DNA of 16,185 nt from Streptosporangiaceae bacterium. GTDB lineage: Bacteria; Actinomycetota; Actinomycetes; Streptosporangiales; Streptosporangiaceae. The position numbers were made by a program, and so were the translations under genes. Of this stretch, positions 1 to 7,968 are shown in pieces (positions within the stretch are counted from its first letter, which is position 1; every line of letters begins with the position of its first letter). The stretch spans positions 1 to 16,185 of the forward strand of contig JASIBM010000405.1 of assembly GCA_030045175.1 (NCBI GenBank). The letters are read 5' to 3'. Under the pieces are notes generated by a model. That model did not search any database. It was not told where the DNA came from and saw only the letters and a program-made list of their open reading frames with translations.

Positions 1-420
1 CGCGGCACCGGTCAGCAGGAGCTGCGCGGCCGCCCTGGTCCGCGCGGTATCGGCATAACTGTAGGAAAAGATCGTATTGACCGCCGCGGTGACATCATGG
101 GTCACCGTCCGGGTCGATGCCTGGTCAACGAACGCGATGTTGGCATCCGCGGCCGCGACTCGCAGCCGATGGGCGGCGACCGTAGCCCAGGTCGCGAGGC
201 TGCCGAGGACGATGGCCGCCAAGCCGAGCACCGCCGTCATGACCAGGCGGCGACTCCGGCGAGCGGCCTGCTCAGCCGCGTCGTTCAGGTCGGGGCGAGC
301 GGGCTGGGCCGGCTCGGCCTGGTCATTTCCGGTGGCCGCATCCGCTGCGGGAACGGCATCCTCTGCGGGAACGGCATGCTCTGCGGGAACAGCCGATGGG
401 GCGGGAGGTATGTACGGCAT
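1..420 (-). CDS. Mce-associated membrane protein (Mas), C-terminus cut by window edge
   Basis: The frame is open for 140 codons from the ATG at 420 to the window edge, so the C-terminus is missing. The protein is probably an accessory subunit of the Mce importer, held in the membrane with its C-terminal domain outside. Residues 1-58 form a Pro/Ala-rich charged cytoplasmic tail with three hexapeptide copies (AVPAEH, AVPAED, AVPAAD; residues 10-27). Residues about 59-83 are a single membrane segment after the RRSRR positive patch. After it come the family features DANIAFVDQA, then FSYSYADTARTRAA and LLLTG, which match the usual Mas pattern (VD...T..V, FSYDYAD, LTG). It starts 20 nt after the preceding mas stop, behind a GAGGGAG ribosome site at 431-437. 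The order after mceF agrees with the mas genes that follow mycobacterial mce operons. Family assignment is from recalled motifs; the exact role is inferred. Confidence 0.85.
   Translation of the reverse strand, partial: MPYIPPAPSAVPAEHAVPAEDAVPAADAATGNDQAEPAQPARPDLNDAAEQAARRSRRLVMTAVLGLAAIVLGSLATWATVAAHRLRVAAADANIAFVDQASTRTVTHDVTAAVNTIFSYSYADTARTRAAAQLLLTGAA
338..391 (-). repeat. 18-bp in-frame tandem repeat, 3 copies, in mas gene
   Basis: Three consecutive 18-bp units (338-355, 356-373, 374-391) differ by a few bases each and encode hexapeptides of the AVPAxx type in the cytoplasmic tail of the last Mas protein. The unit length is a multiple of three, so copy changes would not shift the frame. 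Confidence 0.75.
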
Positions 421-440
421 GGTGATGATTCTCCCTCGGC

Positions 441-1094
441 TCAACCGGACGGCGCACGGCCCGCCGCGGCCGCCCCCACGGGCACCTGGCCCAGCGCGCT
501 GAGCTTCCATCCGTGCGGCGTCCGGGTCAGCTCGCCTTCCAGGCGGCTGTACTTGACGGCCGCCGCGCCCTTCGCCGGGGTCACGGTGACCTGGAGCGCG
601 ACGATGATGCTCGCGGTCCCTGCTCGCAGGTCCAAGGCGGTGAGCGCGCCGTCGAGGATCTTGGCGGTGCTGATCGTCTTGGCCTGGCGTACCTGTTGCT
701 CGAAGGTCGACCTGCTCGCCACGATCTCGCCCCGCAGCGTCCCGGTTGATGACTGCTCCCACAAGTTCAGGCCCTGGCCCACACGGCGGTAGTCCAGGGT
801 GTTGAAGTTCAGCACCGCCTGCTCGCCGGCCTGCAGCACCTGATCGCGCGCCTGGGCTTGGCTGGCGGCGCGCGGCGCGCTGAGCCAGGACCAGCCCGAC
901 CAGGCGGCGAACACCAGGGCCGCGAGCAGCAGCACGCAAGCCACGGCGAGCAGCGGATCCGCCGGCCTGCCGCGCTTGCCTGGCCGTCCTTTCTCGCTGT
1001 CTTCCCGCTCGGTCCCCGCGCTTTCCTGCTCGGTCCCGGTGCTTTCCTGCTCGGGCGCGGTGCCTTCACGCTCGGTCGCGGCGCTGTCAGCCAT
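441..1094 (-). CDS. Mce-associated membrane protein (Mas)
   Basis: A 217-residue single-pass membrane protein, probably an assembly or stability factor of the Mce lipid importer. Residues 1-47 are a hydrophilic tail with four heptad-length Glu-rich repeats (PEQESTG, TEQESAG and variants; residues 7-34). Residues about 48-70 are the membrane segment. The outside domain carries the family features NFNTLDYRRVGQGLNLW, SSTGTLRGE, AGTASIIVALQVTVTP and ELTRTPHGWKLSALGQVPV, typical of actinobacterial Mas proteins. A GTG at 1103 is also in frame. The ATG at 1094 is preferred because AGGGG lies 8 nt before it, whereas that same stretch touches the GTG. The gene follows mceF after 33 nt and precedes the second mas by 20 nt, so it is in the operon. 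The family call is strong; the biochemical role is inferred. Confidence 0.9.
   Translation of the reverse strand: MADSAATEREGTAPEQESTGTEQESAGTEREDSEKGRPGKRGRPADPLLAVACVLLLAALVFAAWSGWSWLSAPRAASQAQARDQVLQAGEQAVLNFNTLDYRRVGQGLNLWEQSSTGTLRGEIVASRSTFEQQVRQAKTISTAKILDGALTALDLRAGTASIIVALQVTVTPAKGAAAVKYSRLEGELTRTPHGWKLSALGQVPVGAAAAGRAPSG
993..1076 (-). repeat. Degenerate 21-bp in-frame repeat, 4 copies, in mas gene
   Basis: Four 21-bp units encode TEREGTA, PEQESTG, TEQESAG and TEREDSE in the N-terminal cytoplasmic tail of the Mas protein. The two central copies are closest to each other and the outer ones have diverged. The encoded stretch is acidic and likely disordered. Confidence 0.65.
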
Positions 1095-1102
1095 CGGCCT
1101 CA

Positions 1103-1107
1103 CCCCT
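1103..1107 (-). promoter_or_regulatory. Ribosome binding site deciding the mas start
   Basis: On the minus strand this reads AGGGG, 8 nt before the ATG at 1094. It abuts the competing GTG at 1103, which makes the GTG an unlikely start. A second weaker GAGG (1098-1101) lies only 3 nt from the ATG. Confidence 0.5.
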
Positions 1108-1127
1108 CATGTTCAAGTCGCCCGCCC

Positions 1128-2291
1128 TCACGGCGAGATTCCAAGCAGCTGGGCGAGCCCTGGCTGCGCGGCTGGGGGCACGGGGCCGCCCGGCGGCGCG
1201 TGGGCCGATCCGCGGACGTCCACGCCGCTGCTGGCTGGCAGGGAGCAGTGGGCGGCCGTGTTCAGCGGGCCAGGGGAGGTGTCCAGGCCGTTGCGATAGA
1301 CGGTGCCGCCGTAGCCGGCCGTACAGGGCAGCGGGACGAAGAATGTCAGCGCCACGCCGAAGCGGGCGCCCTTGCTGGTGATAACGGTCGAGCCGATCGC
1401 GATCACCGCGGGAAGGGCTGACAGCAGCTCGTCAAGCGCCCGGCCCCTGGTGAGCGTCAGCTCGGACGTGGTCAGCAGGTTCGCGATCAGCACGCCTAGG
1501 CCAGGATTGCTCTCGGCGAGCAGGTTGGCGACCTGCGCGGCGGCCTGTGGCCCGGCGACGATCAGCTGTCGCAGGCTGGCGTCGAACTGATCAAGCTGCC
1601 TGGCAAGCAGCAGCGCGTTGGCGCCGAACGAGTCCAGCGCGCTGCTCTCAGCTATCTGCGTCGCAAGCACCGTCCTGGCGTCGCTGATCAAGGTGGTGGT
1701 CTGCGGGATCGTCGCGTCCGCGGCACGGACCAGGGCGCCGTTGCCATCGATGATGGCCTGAAGGCTGCTGCCCTGGCCGGCGAACCCGGTGGCGAGCTCG
1801 TCGGTCAGCTCGCGCAGCGTGCCGAGCGGCAGCGAGACCGCGAACGTGTTGATGCTGGTGAGCAGGCTGGTCACCGGCAGCGGAAGCTGCGTATCACGCT
1901 CAGGAATCACGCTGCCGTTCGCCAGGAACGGACCAGCGGCCGTATCCGGGCGCAGGTCCACGTACTGCTCGCCGACCGCGGAAAGATCCGCCACGGCGGC
2001 GTGCAGCCTGTCGGGGATGGGCGGCGCTGAATCGCTGATGTCCAGGTCGGCTTCGACCCCGCTCTCCGTCAGCGTGATCGCTCCCACCCGCCCGACGGGG
2101 ACGCCGCGGTAGGTCACGTCCGCGTTGGGGAAGATCCCGCCTGCGTTGGCGAGGTCAAGGCGGACCACGTAGTAGCCGCGGAATCCGATGAAACGGCCGA
2201 GATTCGCGTAATTGATCGCCGTATAGGCGATAACCAGGATGCTGATCAGCGTGAATGCGATCAGCTTCAGCCTGGTGACCCTGTTGAGCAT
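1128..2291 (-). CDS. mceF: MceF, MCE-domain subunit of lipid importer
   Basis: The sixth MCE protein (387 residues), part of the extracytoplasmic MCE assembly that carries lipid or sterol to the YrbE permeases. Residues about 9-29 are the single membrane anchor. Residues about 39-115 are the MCE/MlaD beta domain, with GIFPNADVTYRGVPVGRVG and the conserved VGEQYVDLRP end. Residues about 140-300 are helical, as expected for the stacked tunnel helices. The tail has the MceF features LPCTAGYGGTVYRNGLDTSP, AAHCSLPASSG and VRGSAHAP, with Cys323 and Cys349 possibly paired. The ATG overlaps the mceE stop by one base (TGATG), implying re-initiation by the same ribosomes. Length and motif order fit typical actinobacterial MceF. 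Substrate cannot be read from sequence. Confidence 0.94.
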   Translation of the reverse strand: MLNRVTRLKLIAFTLISILVIAYTAINYANLGRFIGFRGYYVVRLDLANAGGIFPNADVTYRGVPVGRVGAITLTESGVEADLDISDSAPPIPDRLHAAVADLSAVGEQYVDLRPDTAAGPFLANGSVIPERDTQLPLPVTSLLTSINTFAVSLPLGTLRELTDELATGFAGQGSSLQAIIDGNGALVRAADATIPQTTTLISDARTVLATQIAESSALDSFGANALLLARQLDQFDASLRQLIVAGPQAAAQVANLLAESNPGLGVLIANLLTTSELTLTRGRALDELLSALPAVIAIGSTVITSKGARFGVALTFFVPLPCTAGYGGTVYRNGLDTSPGPLNTAAHCSLPASSGVDVRGSAHAPPGGPVPPAAQPGLAQLLGISP

Positions 2292-3337
2292 CAGCGCCGG
2301 CCCTTCCGGTGTGCGGGCCTGACCGGGGGAATGATCGTCGTGCCCTTTGCCGCCCGGAGCGTCAGGTAGGCGTTCAGGTAGTCGCCCTTGACGTCGGCGA
2401 GCACCTGATTCGTGAACGGATACGTGAGCAGCACCTGAAGCGCGAGCGGCAGGCTCTGCCCGGCATTGGCCAGCTCGCGCAGCGTCGGCGCCAGCTCGTT
2501 CAGGTCGCTGACCAGGTTCGCCTGGCTGGCGTTGATGGTGGCGACCGCCACGCCTGTGAGCCTGTGCAACGACTCGAGCATCGCGACGAGCTGCGCGCGC
2601 TGGTCGGCCAGCACCTGAAGTCCTGGCGTGAGGTGATCGAGCACGTGGCCGATCTGGACGTCGCGGGCGGCCAGCGTCGCGGACAGTGCGTTCAGCCCGT
2701 CCAACGCGGTGATGATGTCGTGCCGGTGCGCGTTCAGGTTGGCCAGCAGCGTGTGGAACTCGGTGAATAGCGACCGTATCTGCGGCTCGTTGCCAGATAG
2801 CGCCGCGTCGAGCTGCGTCGTGATCGTGTGCAGCTGGCTGATGCCGCCGCCGTTGAGCAGCAGCGACAGCGCGCCGAGCACCTCCTCGACGGTGGCGTTC
2901 GTGGTGGTGCGGGACAGCGGGATCACCGCGTCATTGGCCAGCCTGCCGACGCCGGGGATGCCTGGCGGCGCGGCCAGCGCGACGAACTGCTCGCCGAGCA
3001 GGCTCGACTGCTGGATCTCAGCTATGGCGTTGGCCGGCAGGTGCACGCTCCCGTTGACCAGCATGGCGACATTCGCCGTCCAGCTATGCGGCGGGACGAA
3101 GATCTTGGTCACGCGGCCGACTGCCACGTCGTTGACCATCACGGCGGACTGCGGCACCAGGTCATCCGCGTCGGAGAACTGGGCGGTCACCTGGTACGGA
3201 TGACTGCCCAGGCTGGCGCCGCCAGGTAGCTGGATGCTATAGATGCCGTTGAACCCGCCCGAACCGCAGCCAGCCACGGCGGCCGTGAGAACGGCGGCCG
3301 CGGCCACCATGGCCAGGCGCGCCCGTGACCTACTCAT
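2291..3337 (-). CDS. mceE: MceE, MCE-family lipoprotein (LprK-like)
   Basis: The fifth MCE protein (348 residues), predicted to be lipid-anchored instead of using a membrane helix. The signal peptide has SRSRAR followed by a hydrophobic stretch and a lipobox ending VAGC, so Cys24 should be the acylated first mature residue. Residues about 47-122 form the MCE domain, including SAVMVNDVAVGRVTKI and SSLLGEQFVALA. After LSRTTTNATVEEVLGALSLL comes a long helical region, then the MceE-type LTYPF and VKGDYLNAY motifs near residues 304-324. The C-terminus is basic (PAHRKGRR). The ATG overlaps the mceD stop in ATGA and the gene ends in TGATG with mceF. Being the only lipobox protein of the six, in fifth position, it matches the standard actinobacterial order. 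The subunit identity is strongly supported. Confidence 0.95.
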   Translation of the reverse strand: MSRSRARLAMVAAAAVLTAAVAGCGSGGFNGIYSIQLPGGASLGSHPYQVTAQFSDADDLVPQSAVMVNDVAVGRVTKIFVPPHSWTANVAMLVNGSVHLPANAIAEIQQSSLLGEQFVALAAPPGIPGVGRLANDAVIPLSRTTTNATVEEVLGALSLLLNGGGISQLHTITTQLDAALSGNEPQIRSLFTEFHTLLANLNAHRHDIITALDGLNALSATLAARDVQIGHVLDHLTPGLQVLADQRAQLVAMLESLHRLTGVAVATINASQANLVSDLNELAPTLRELANAGQSLPLALQVLLTYPFTNQVLADVKGDYLNAYLTLRAAKGTTIIPPVRPAHRKGRR

Positions 3338-4530
3338 TTGCCACCGCCCTCCAGCGCTTGCGGCGTCGCGTAGACGGTGCCGACCAGCGGAAGCGGCAGC
3401 GGCGGCAGCCAGGCGATCGCCGAATCCGGGACCGGGACGGCGCCGAGCAGCGCGACCGAAGCGGACAGCGAGTCCGAGGTGGTGAAGGCACCGGATGCGG
3501 CCTTCCCCATGCTCAGCTCGTTGAGGTCACCGCGCCCCACCAGCGTGTGGCTGGCCACGTTGTAGGCATTGACCAGGTTGTCCGCCGCGAGCGGCGCCAC
3601 GTCCAGGGCCTCGGCCAGGGACGCCCGCTCGCGCACGAGCACCGAGGTGATCGCCGCGAGCCTGTTGACATTGGTCACGAGCAGCGCGCGGTTGCTTCCG
3701 ATGAAGTGGTTGACCTGGCTCAGCGCGACGGCGAGCTCGCTGATCGCGCCCGACAGGTCCTGGCGGTCACTGGCCAGGATCTGCGACACGTCGGCGAGCT
3801 GCTGCTCGGCCAGCTGCACCTGGCCGTTGTTGTCCTTCAGCATGGTGGTGAACTGCTGGAGGTAGGCGATCGCGCCGAACAGGTTGCCCGAGGAGCCCCC
3901 GAGGGTCTTCGAAAGGCCGCCGAACTCGGTGAGCATCGAGCGCAGGTAGCCGCCGTTGCCTGCCAGGTTGGCCGCGCCGGTCTTGATCAGCTCGCTGAGT
4001 GCCCCGTGGTGGTTGGCCCCGTTAGGGCCAAGTGCGTTCGCGAGCTTGGCCAGGCTGGCGTAGACCTGATCGATTTCCACCGGCACCGCCGTGCGGGTGA
4101 CCGGTATCACCGCCCCGGCCTGGAGCTGCGGCCCGCCGGTGTATGGCGGGGTGAGCTGGATGTAACGGTCGGCGACCACGCTCGGCGCGAGCACGACCGC
4201 GTCGGCGCCTGCCGGTATCGCGACGCCGTAGTTCACCGTCATCGTGACCTTGACGCGCGAGCCGTCTGGCTGAACCGAGTCGACGGTGCCGACAGAGACC
4301 CCGAGGACGCGGACGGTGGAGCCCGGGTATACCCCGATCGTCTCGGTGAAGTAGGCAGTGATCTGCTTGCCTGGATGCGTTCCCTGGTAGAGCAGGAAGC
4401 CGCCGAGCAGTATCCCGATCGCCACGATCGCGGCACCGAGCCCGAGCAGCCAGCGGGCCCGCCTGGTAGGCGCGAGCTTGCCGAGGGCGGGCGTGACCCG
4501 CTTGACGTCGTCGCGCGTGATAATCGACAT
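3334..4530 (-). CDS. mceD: MceD, MCE-domain subunit of lipid importer
   Basis: The fourth MCE protein (398 residues). A basic N-terminus (PTRRAR) precedes the membrane anchor at about residues 28-48. The MCE domain spans about 56-128, with GVYPGSTVRVLGVSVGTV, then the MceD-type IPAGADAVVLAPSVVADRYI and QLTP. Further MceD features follow: RTAVPVEIDQVYASLAKL, ALGPNGAN and GALSELIKTGAANLAGNG. Residues about 150-330 are helical tunnel sequence. The C-terminus is Pro-rich (WLPPLPLPLVG) and ends in GGGK. It starts 12 nt after the mceC stop with an AGAGG ribosome site about 4 nt before the ATG, and ends by overlapping mceE in ATGA. No cysteines are seen in the C-terminal tail, unlike MceA, B, C and F of this operon. 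The assignment rests on recalled family motifs. Confidence 0.94.
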   Translation of the reverse strand: MSIITRDDVKRVTPALGKLAPTRRARWLLGLGAAIVAIGILLGGFLLYQGTHPGKQITAYFTETIGVYPGSTVRVLGVSVGTVDSVQPDGSRVKVTMTVNYGVAIPAGADAVVLAPSVVADRYIQLTPPYTGGPQLQAGAVIPVTRTAVPVEIDQVYASLAKLANALGPNGANHHGALSELIKTGAANLAGNGGYLRSMLTEFGGLSKTLGGSSGNLFGAIAYLQQFTTMLKDNNGQVQLAEQQLADVSQILASDRQDLSGAISELAVALSQVNHFIGSNRALLVTNVNRLAAITSVLVRERASLAEALDVAPLAADNLVNAYNVASHTLVGRGDLNELSMGKAASGAFTTSDSLSASVALLGAVPVPDSAIAWLPPLPLPLVGTVYATPQALEGGGK

Positions 4531-4542
4531 GCGGCCTCTGCT

Positions 4543-5583
4543 TCAGGGTTTCGGGGGCTGGCAGCCGTGCGCCGGCGTGTTGTCAGGCGCGTACGACTTC
4601 GGGACCAGGCCGCACACGTACACGTCGAACCACCGGCCGTTGCCGACGGCGTTGCCGAGCAGCCGGTAGTAAGGGCCGGCCAGCGCCAGCGCGCTGGCGA
4701 GATCTGCCTGATCGCGCTGGAGCACGGCGGTCACCTGGTTGAGCGCCGCGAGCGCCGGGCCGAGCGTGGCCTGGTTGTCGCTGACCAGGCCAGACAGCTG
4801 TACCGCGAGCGCCTGGGTGCTGACCAGCATCGCCTGTATGGCGGCCTGGCGCTGCCGCAGCTCGGCCAGCAGCAGGTTGCCGTCGGTCAGCAGCGCCTGG
4901 AACCTGGCGTCCTCGCCAGCCAGCGTCCCGGTAACCTTGCGCGCGTCCGCGAGCAGGCTGGTCACTTCGGCGTTCCTTGAGGCCACAGACTCCGACAGCG
5001 CGGCGAGGCCGCGCAGCGCGTCGCGGACATACGGCGGGGTCGTGGCGAAAGCGGCGGACAGCGCCTGCATGCTGCGGATGAGCTGGCCGGCGTTGATCTG
5101 GCCGATCTGCTTGGCGATCCCGCCGAACGCCTGGGTCACGTCGTACGGGGTCGTCGTGCGCGACAGCGGAATCGGCTGGGCGGGATCCTGCGGGGCGTTG
5201 CCCCGCGGGTTCAGCGCCAGGTACTTATCACCGAGCACGGTCTTGATCTCGATCGCGGCCGTGGTCTTGTTGCCCACCCACGCGCCCTTGACCTGGAACG
5301 TCACGGCCACCTTGGCGCCGGCCAGCGACACGCCGGTGACCTGGCCCACCCGGACTCCCGCGATTCGCACCTCGTTGCCTGGTTGCAGGCCTGCCGCCTC
5401 GGCGAAGTAAGCGGTGTACCCGGTGCCGCCGCCGATGATCGGCAGGTCGCCGGAGAAGTAGGTGAGCACGGCGATGAGGGAGAGCAGCGCCAGCCCTACG
5501 ATCGCGACCGTGACCGGGTTGCGCTCCCTGATCGGCTTGGCGCTGATTCGCCTGAGCCTGGAGAGCGTGGAGCCGTTGATCAT
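4543..5583 (-). CDS. mceC: MceC, MCE-domain subunit of lipid importer
   Basis: The third MCE protein (346 residues from the chosen start). A basic N-terminus (RLRRISAKPIRERNP) precedes a membrane anchor at about residues 25-44. The MCE domain (about 55-126) contains GLQPGNEVRIAGVRVGQVTG and the conserved KTVLGDKYLAL. Helical tunnel sequence follows RTTTPYDVTQAFGG. The tail carries the MceC-type GNGRWFDVYVCGLVP, with Cys324 and a second Cys near the end (HGCQPP). A GTG at 5589 is two codons upstream. The ATG at 5583 is chosen because it makes the ATGA overlap with the mceB stop that is used repeatedly in this operon. The length is normal for the family. Identity is well supported; substrate is unknown. 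Confidence 0.93.
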   Translation of the reverse strand: MINGSTLSRLRRISAKPIRERNPVTVAIVGLALLSLIAVLTYFSGDLPIIGGGTGYTAYFAEAAGLQPGNEVRIAGVRVGQVTGVSLAGAKVAVTFQVKGAWVGNKTTAAIEIKTVLGDKYLALNPRGNAPQDPAQPIPLSRTTTPYDVTQAFGGIAKQIGQINAGQLIRSMQALSAAFATTPPYVRDALRGLAALSESVASRNAEVTSLLADARKVTGTLAGEDARFQALLTDGNLLLAELRQRQAAIQAMLVSTQALAVQLSGLVSDNQATLGPALAALNQVTAVLQRDQADLASALALAGPYYRLLGNAVGNGRWFDVYVCGLVPKSYAPDNTPAHGCQPPKP

Positions 5584-6608
5584 GCGCACCTCGCAGCCGT
5601 GATGGTGGTGCCCTTCGATCCCGCACCGTGCCCGGGCGTGCGCACGCCGGTCACCGTGGCCTGGCAGAGGAAGAAATTGAGCCAGGATCCGTAGGAGGCC
5701 AGCCGGACGATGTCAGCCATCTTGCCCGGCAGGTCACGCAGGAAGGCATCGACCGCGGGCGTGTTGGACGCCAGGTTGGTGGCCAGCCGCTCGAGCTGGC
5801 CGATGTCGGTCCGCAGCGGCGCCCTGACGACCTGGAGCAGCCCCGCGGTCGTGCTCGTGAGGGTGGCGATCGCTGATATCGCGGTGCCGATCGGCTGCCG
5901 GTCGGCGGCTAGCCCGGACACCAGCTCCTGCAGCGCGGTGATGAAGTTACCGAGCGCGGCGCCGCGGGAGGCGATGGTATGCAGCACCGCGTTGAGATTG
6001 CCGATCACCTGGCCGATGACGCGGTCCTTGGTGGCGAGTGAGGACGTCAGCGCGCCGACCGTGGCGACCAGCGCGGTGATGTCGGGGCTCTCGCCCTGGA
6101 ACACCGCGATGATGTCGCTGGTGAGCTGGTTGATCGTGGTCGGCGAGAGCGTCTGGAACAAGGGCTGGAAGCCATCGAACAACTCGGTGAGGTTGAGCGC
6201 AGGCGTGGTGCGCGACAGCGGGATCGTCCCGCCCGGCGCGAGGGTGCGGCCGACCGGCCCGGCGCCCTGGCCAAGCTCGATGTAGCGCTGGCCCACCAGG
6301 TTGAGGTATCTGATCGTCGCCGTCGCCGAGGCTGGCAGCGGGTGATCAGCCTGCACGGTGAAGCCGACCAGCGCGAGGTCGCGGTGATAGATGCTGATCG
6401 ACGTGACCTCGCCGACCCGGACCCCGGCGATGTCCACGTCATCGCCCGCGTTCAGCCCCGTCACATCGGAGAACACCGCGTGGTAGCCGACCGTGCCTGA
6501 CACGCCGGTCTGGGCGATGGACAGGCCGAGGATCGCCGTGACTATCCCCGTGATGACCACGAAGATGATCGACTTGATCAGTGGCGCCGCGATTCCCTTG
6601 CGTTTCAT
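5580..6608 (-). CDS. mceB: MceB, MCE-domain subunit of lipid importer
   Basis: The second MCE protein (342 residues), anchored by a helix at about residues 12-32. The MCE domain (about 39-113) shows GLNAGDDVDIAGVRVGEV and the YLNLVGQRYIELGQG end. RTTPALNLTELFDGFQPLF leads into the helical part that should line the lipid tunnel. The C-terminal motif ASYGSWLNFFLC (residues 304-315) is the MceB signature, with Cys315 and a second Cys at 341 that could pair. The ATG lies 7 nt after the mceA stop with only a weak ribosome site, so it probably depends on ribosomes arriving from mceA. The stop overlaps mceC. Length and all family landmarks are normal. Confidence 0.95.
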   Translation of the reverse strand: MKRKGIAAPLIKSIIFVVITGIVTAILGLSIAQTGVSGTVGYHAVFSDVTGLNAGDDVDIAGVRVGEVTSISIYHRDLALVGFTVQADHPLPASATATIRYLNLVGQRYIELGQGAGPVGRTLAPGGTIPLSRTTPALNLTELFDGFQPLFQTLSPTTINQLTSDIIAVFQGESPDITALVATVGALTSSLATKDRVIGQVIGNLNAVLHTIASRGAALGNFITALQELVSGLAADRQPIGTAISAIATLTSTTAGLLQVVRAPLRTDIGQLERLATNLASNTPAVDAFLRDLPGKMADIVRLASYGSWLNFFLCQATVTGVRTPGHGAGSKGTTITAARCA

Positions 6609-6615
6609 GTCCGGC

Positions 6616-7968
6616 TCACTTGATGATCACCTCCGTGCCCAGGAAGAGCCCCCCGGTAAGCAGGTAGCCCCAGCGCGGCACCGCGGCCGTGGACCGGCCG
6701 AGCCAGAGCGCGGCTAGCTCCCTGACCAGCTCGATCTCGGCGGACGATCCCGCCAGTCCGGCCGGGCCGGCCGGCGAAACTGTGGCGGCCGTCGTCCCGG
6801 CCGCGCCGTGGCCGCCAGGCGGCGGGCTGGCGGACGGGGTCGCGGACGAGCTCGCGGGCGGCGAGCTTGTCCCGTCGTTGAGGTGGATGCCAGGGAACGG
6901 CACCGGGTAGCAGCGCGGGCCGAGGTTGTCGCCGTACCTGGGGGTGTCCTTGGCTGGCAGGTACCGCCCTGGCGAGGGGACCACGACGAGCTGGGCGTGC
7001 AGGCCCGGCTGCCCCGTGCCCATCCCGAGCACCTTGTTCACCTTGGGCACGAAGTTGGCCAGGTCCCGCAGGATGCACGGGAACTCGGGCGCGTAGCGGG
7101 CCAGGATCGCCAGCGTGGGCAGGCTCTGCGCGGACAGGCCGATCATGTTCGACGAGTTGGCGTCGAGGAATGAGCGCAGGTCGTCCGACGCGGTGGTGAC
7201 GTTGGCGAGCAGCGCGGCGAAGTTGGCGCGCTGGGCCGCGAGCGTCTCGCCGGTCACGCTGAAGTCATTCAGCGCCGACACGATCGCTGGGGCCGCGCGG
7301 GTGTACGTTCTGGCCAGCCCGGCAAGCAGCTTGATGTCGGTATCGAGCTGGGGCAGCCTCGGATTCATCGTTTCCAGGTACGAATTGAGCGTGACCAGCG
7401 TCTGGCCGAGTTCCTTGCCGCGTCCGGCGAGCCCGTGCGCGATGGCCGTGAGGATGAGCGAGAGCTTGTCCGGCTGGACCGCGACGAGCAGGGTGAACAG
7501 GTTGTTCAGTACCTGCTCGAGCTCGAGCGCGTCGGCGGAGCGATCCTGCCGGATGACGCTGCCGTTCGCGAGCGTGACCGTGGCGGGCCTGGCGGGCACG
7601 ATGAGGTCGACGTATCGCTCCCCGAACAGGGTCATGGGCAGCATCTCGGCCGTGACGTTGGCGGGTAGCCAGCGCAGGTCGCCCGGCTCGATGGCGAGCT
7701 CCAGCCGGGCCCCGCTGCCGTTGGAGCTGATCTGCCTTACCTCGCCGACCTGAACGCCGCGGAGCATCACCTCCGCGCCCGGGTGCATCTCGCTGCCCGC
7801 GCTGTCGGTGTACAGCGTCACGATGGCGGCGTTGCTGAACTTCTGCTGGTACAGCGCGACCGCAAGCCAGGCCAGCAGGACGAGCACCATCAGGAAGGCG
7901 ACCCCGGAGAGCCTGCGCCCCACCTTGAGCCTGCGCTCCGCCCCTAGCCGGCCCCGTGGCGTGCTCAT
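6616..7968 (-). CDS. mceA: MceA, MCE-domain subunit of lipid importer
   Basis: The first MCE protein (450 residues). A basic N-terminus (ERRLKVGRR) precedes the anchor at about residues 20-40. The MCE domain (about 47-123) contains EMHPGAEVMLRGVQVGEV and MTLFGERYVDL. Helical tunnel sequence runs to about 290, then the MceA motifs YAPEFPCIL (Cys298) and LGPRCYPVP (Cys353). Residues about 366-408 are a Ser/Pro/Ala/Gly-rich low-complexity spacer, after which the family C-terminus resumes: LVRELAALWLGR and LLTGGLFLGTEV. The protein is therefore complete but carries an extended spacer before its conserved tail. The ATG overlaps the yrbEB stop in ATGA. A function in binding a particular lipid cannot be told from sequence. 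Confidence 0.95.
   Translation of the reverse strand: MSTPRGRLGAERRLKVGRRLSGVAFLMVLVLLAWLAVALYQQKFSNAAIVTLYTDSAGSEMHPGAEVMLRGVQVGEVRQISSNGSGARLELAIEPGDLRWLPANVTAEMLPMTLFGERYVDLIVPARPATVTLANGSVIRQDRSADALELEQVLNNLFTLLVAVQPDKLSLILTAIAHGLAGRGKELGQTLVTLNSYLETMNPRLPQLDTDIKLLAGLARTYTRAAPAIVSALNDFSVTGETLAAQRANFAALLANVTTASDDLRSFLDANSSNMIGLSAQSLPTLAILARYAPEFPCILRDLANFVPKVNKVLGMGTGQPGLHAQLVVVPSPGRYLPAKDTPRYGDNLGPRCYPVPFPGIHLNDGTSSPPASSSATPSASPPPGGHGAAGTTAATVSPAGPAGLAGSSAEIELVRELAALWLGRSTAAVPRWGYLLTGGLFLGTEVIIK

Noticed and set aside
3325..4980. A 551-codon plus-strand open frame across mceC/mceD
   Set aside because: It is antisense to two clear MCE genes, is rich in Arg/Gly/His/Gln as expected for a shadow frame of GC-rich coding DNA, and has no recognisable domain.
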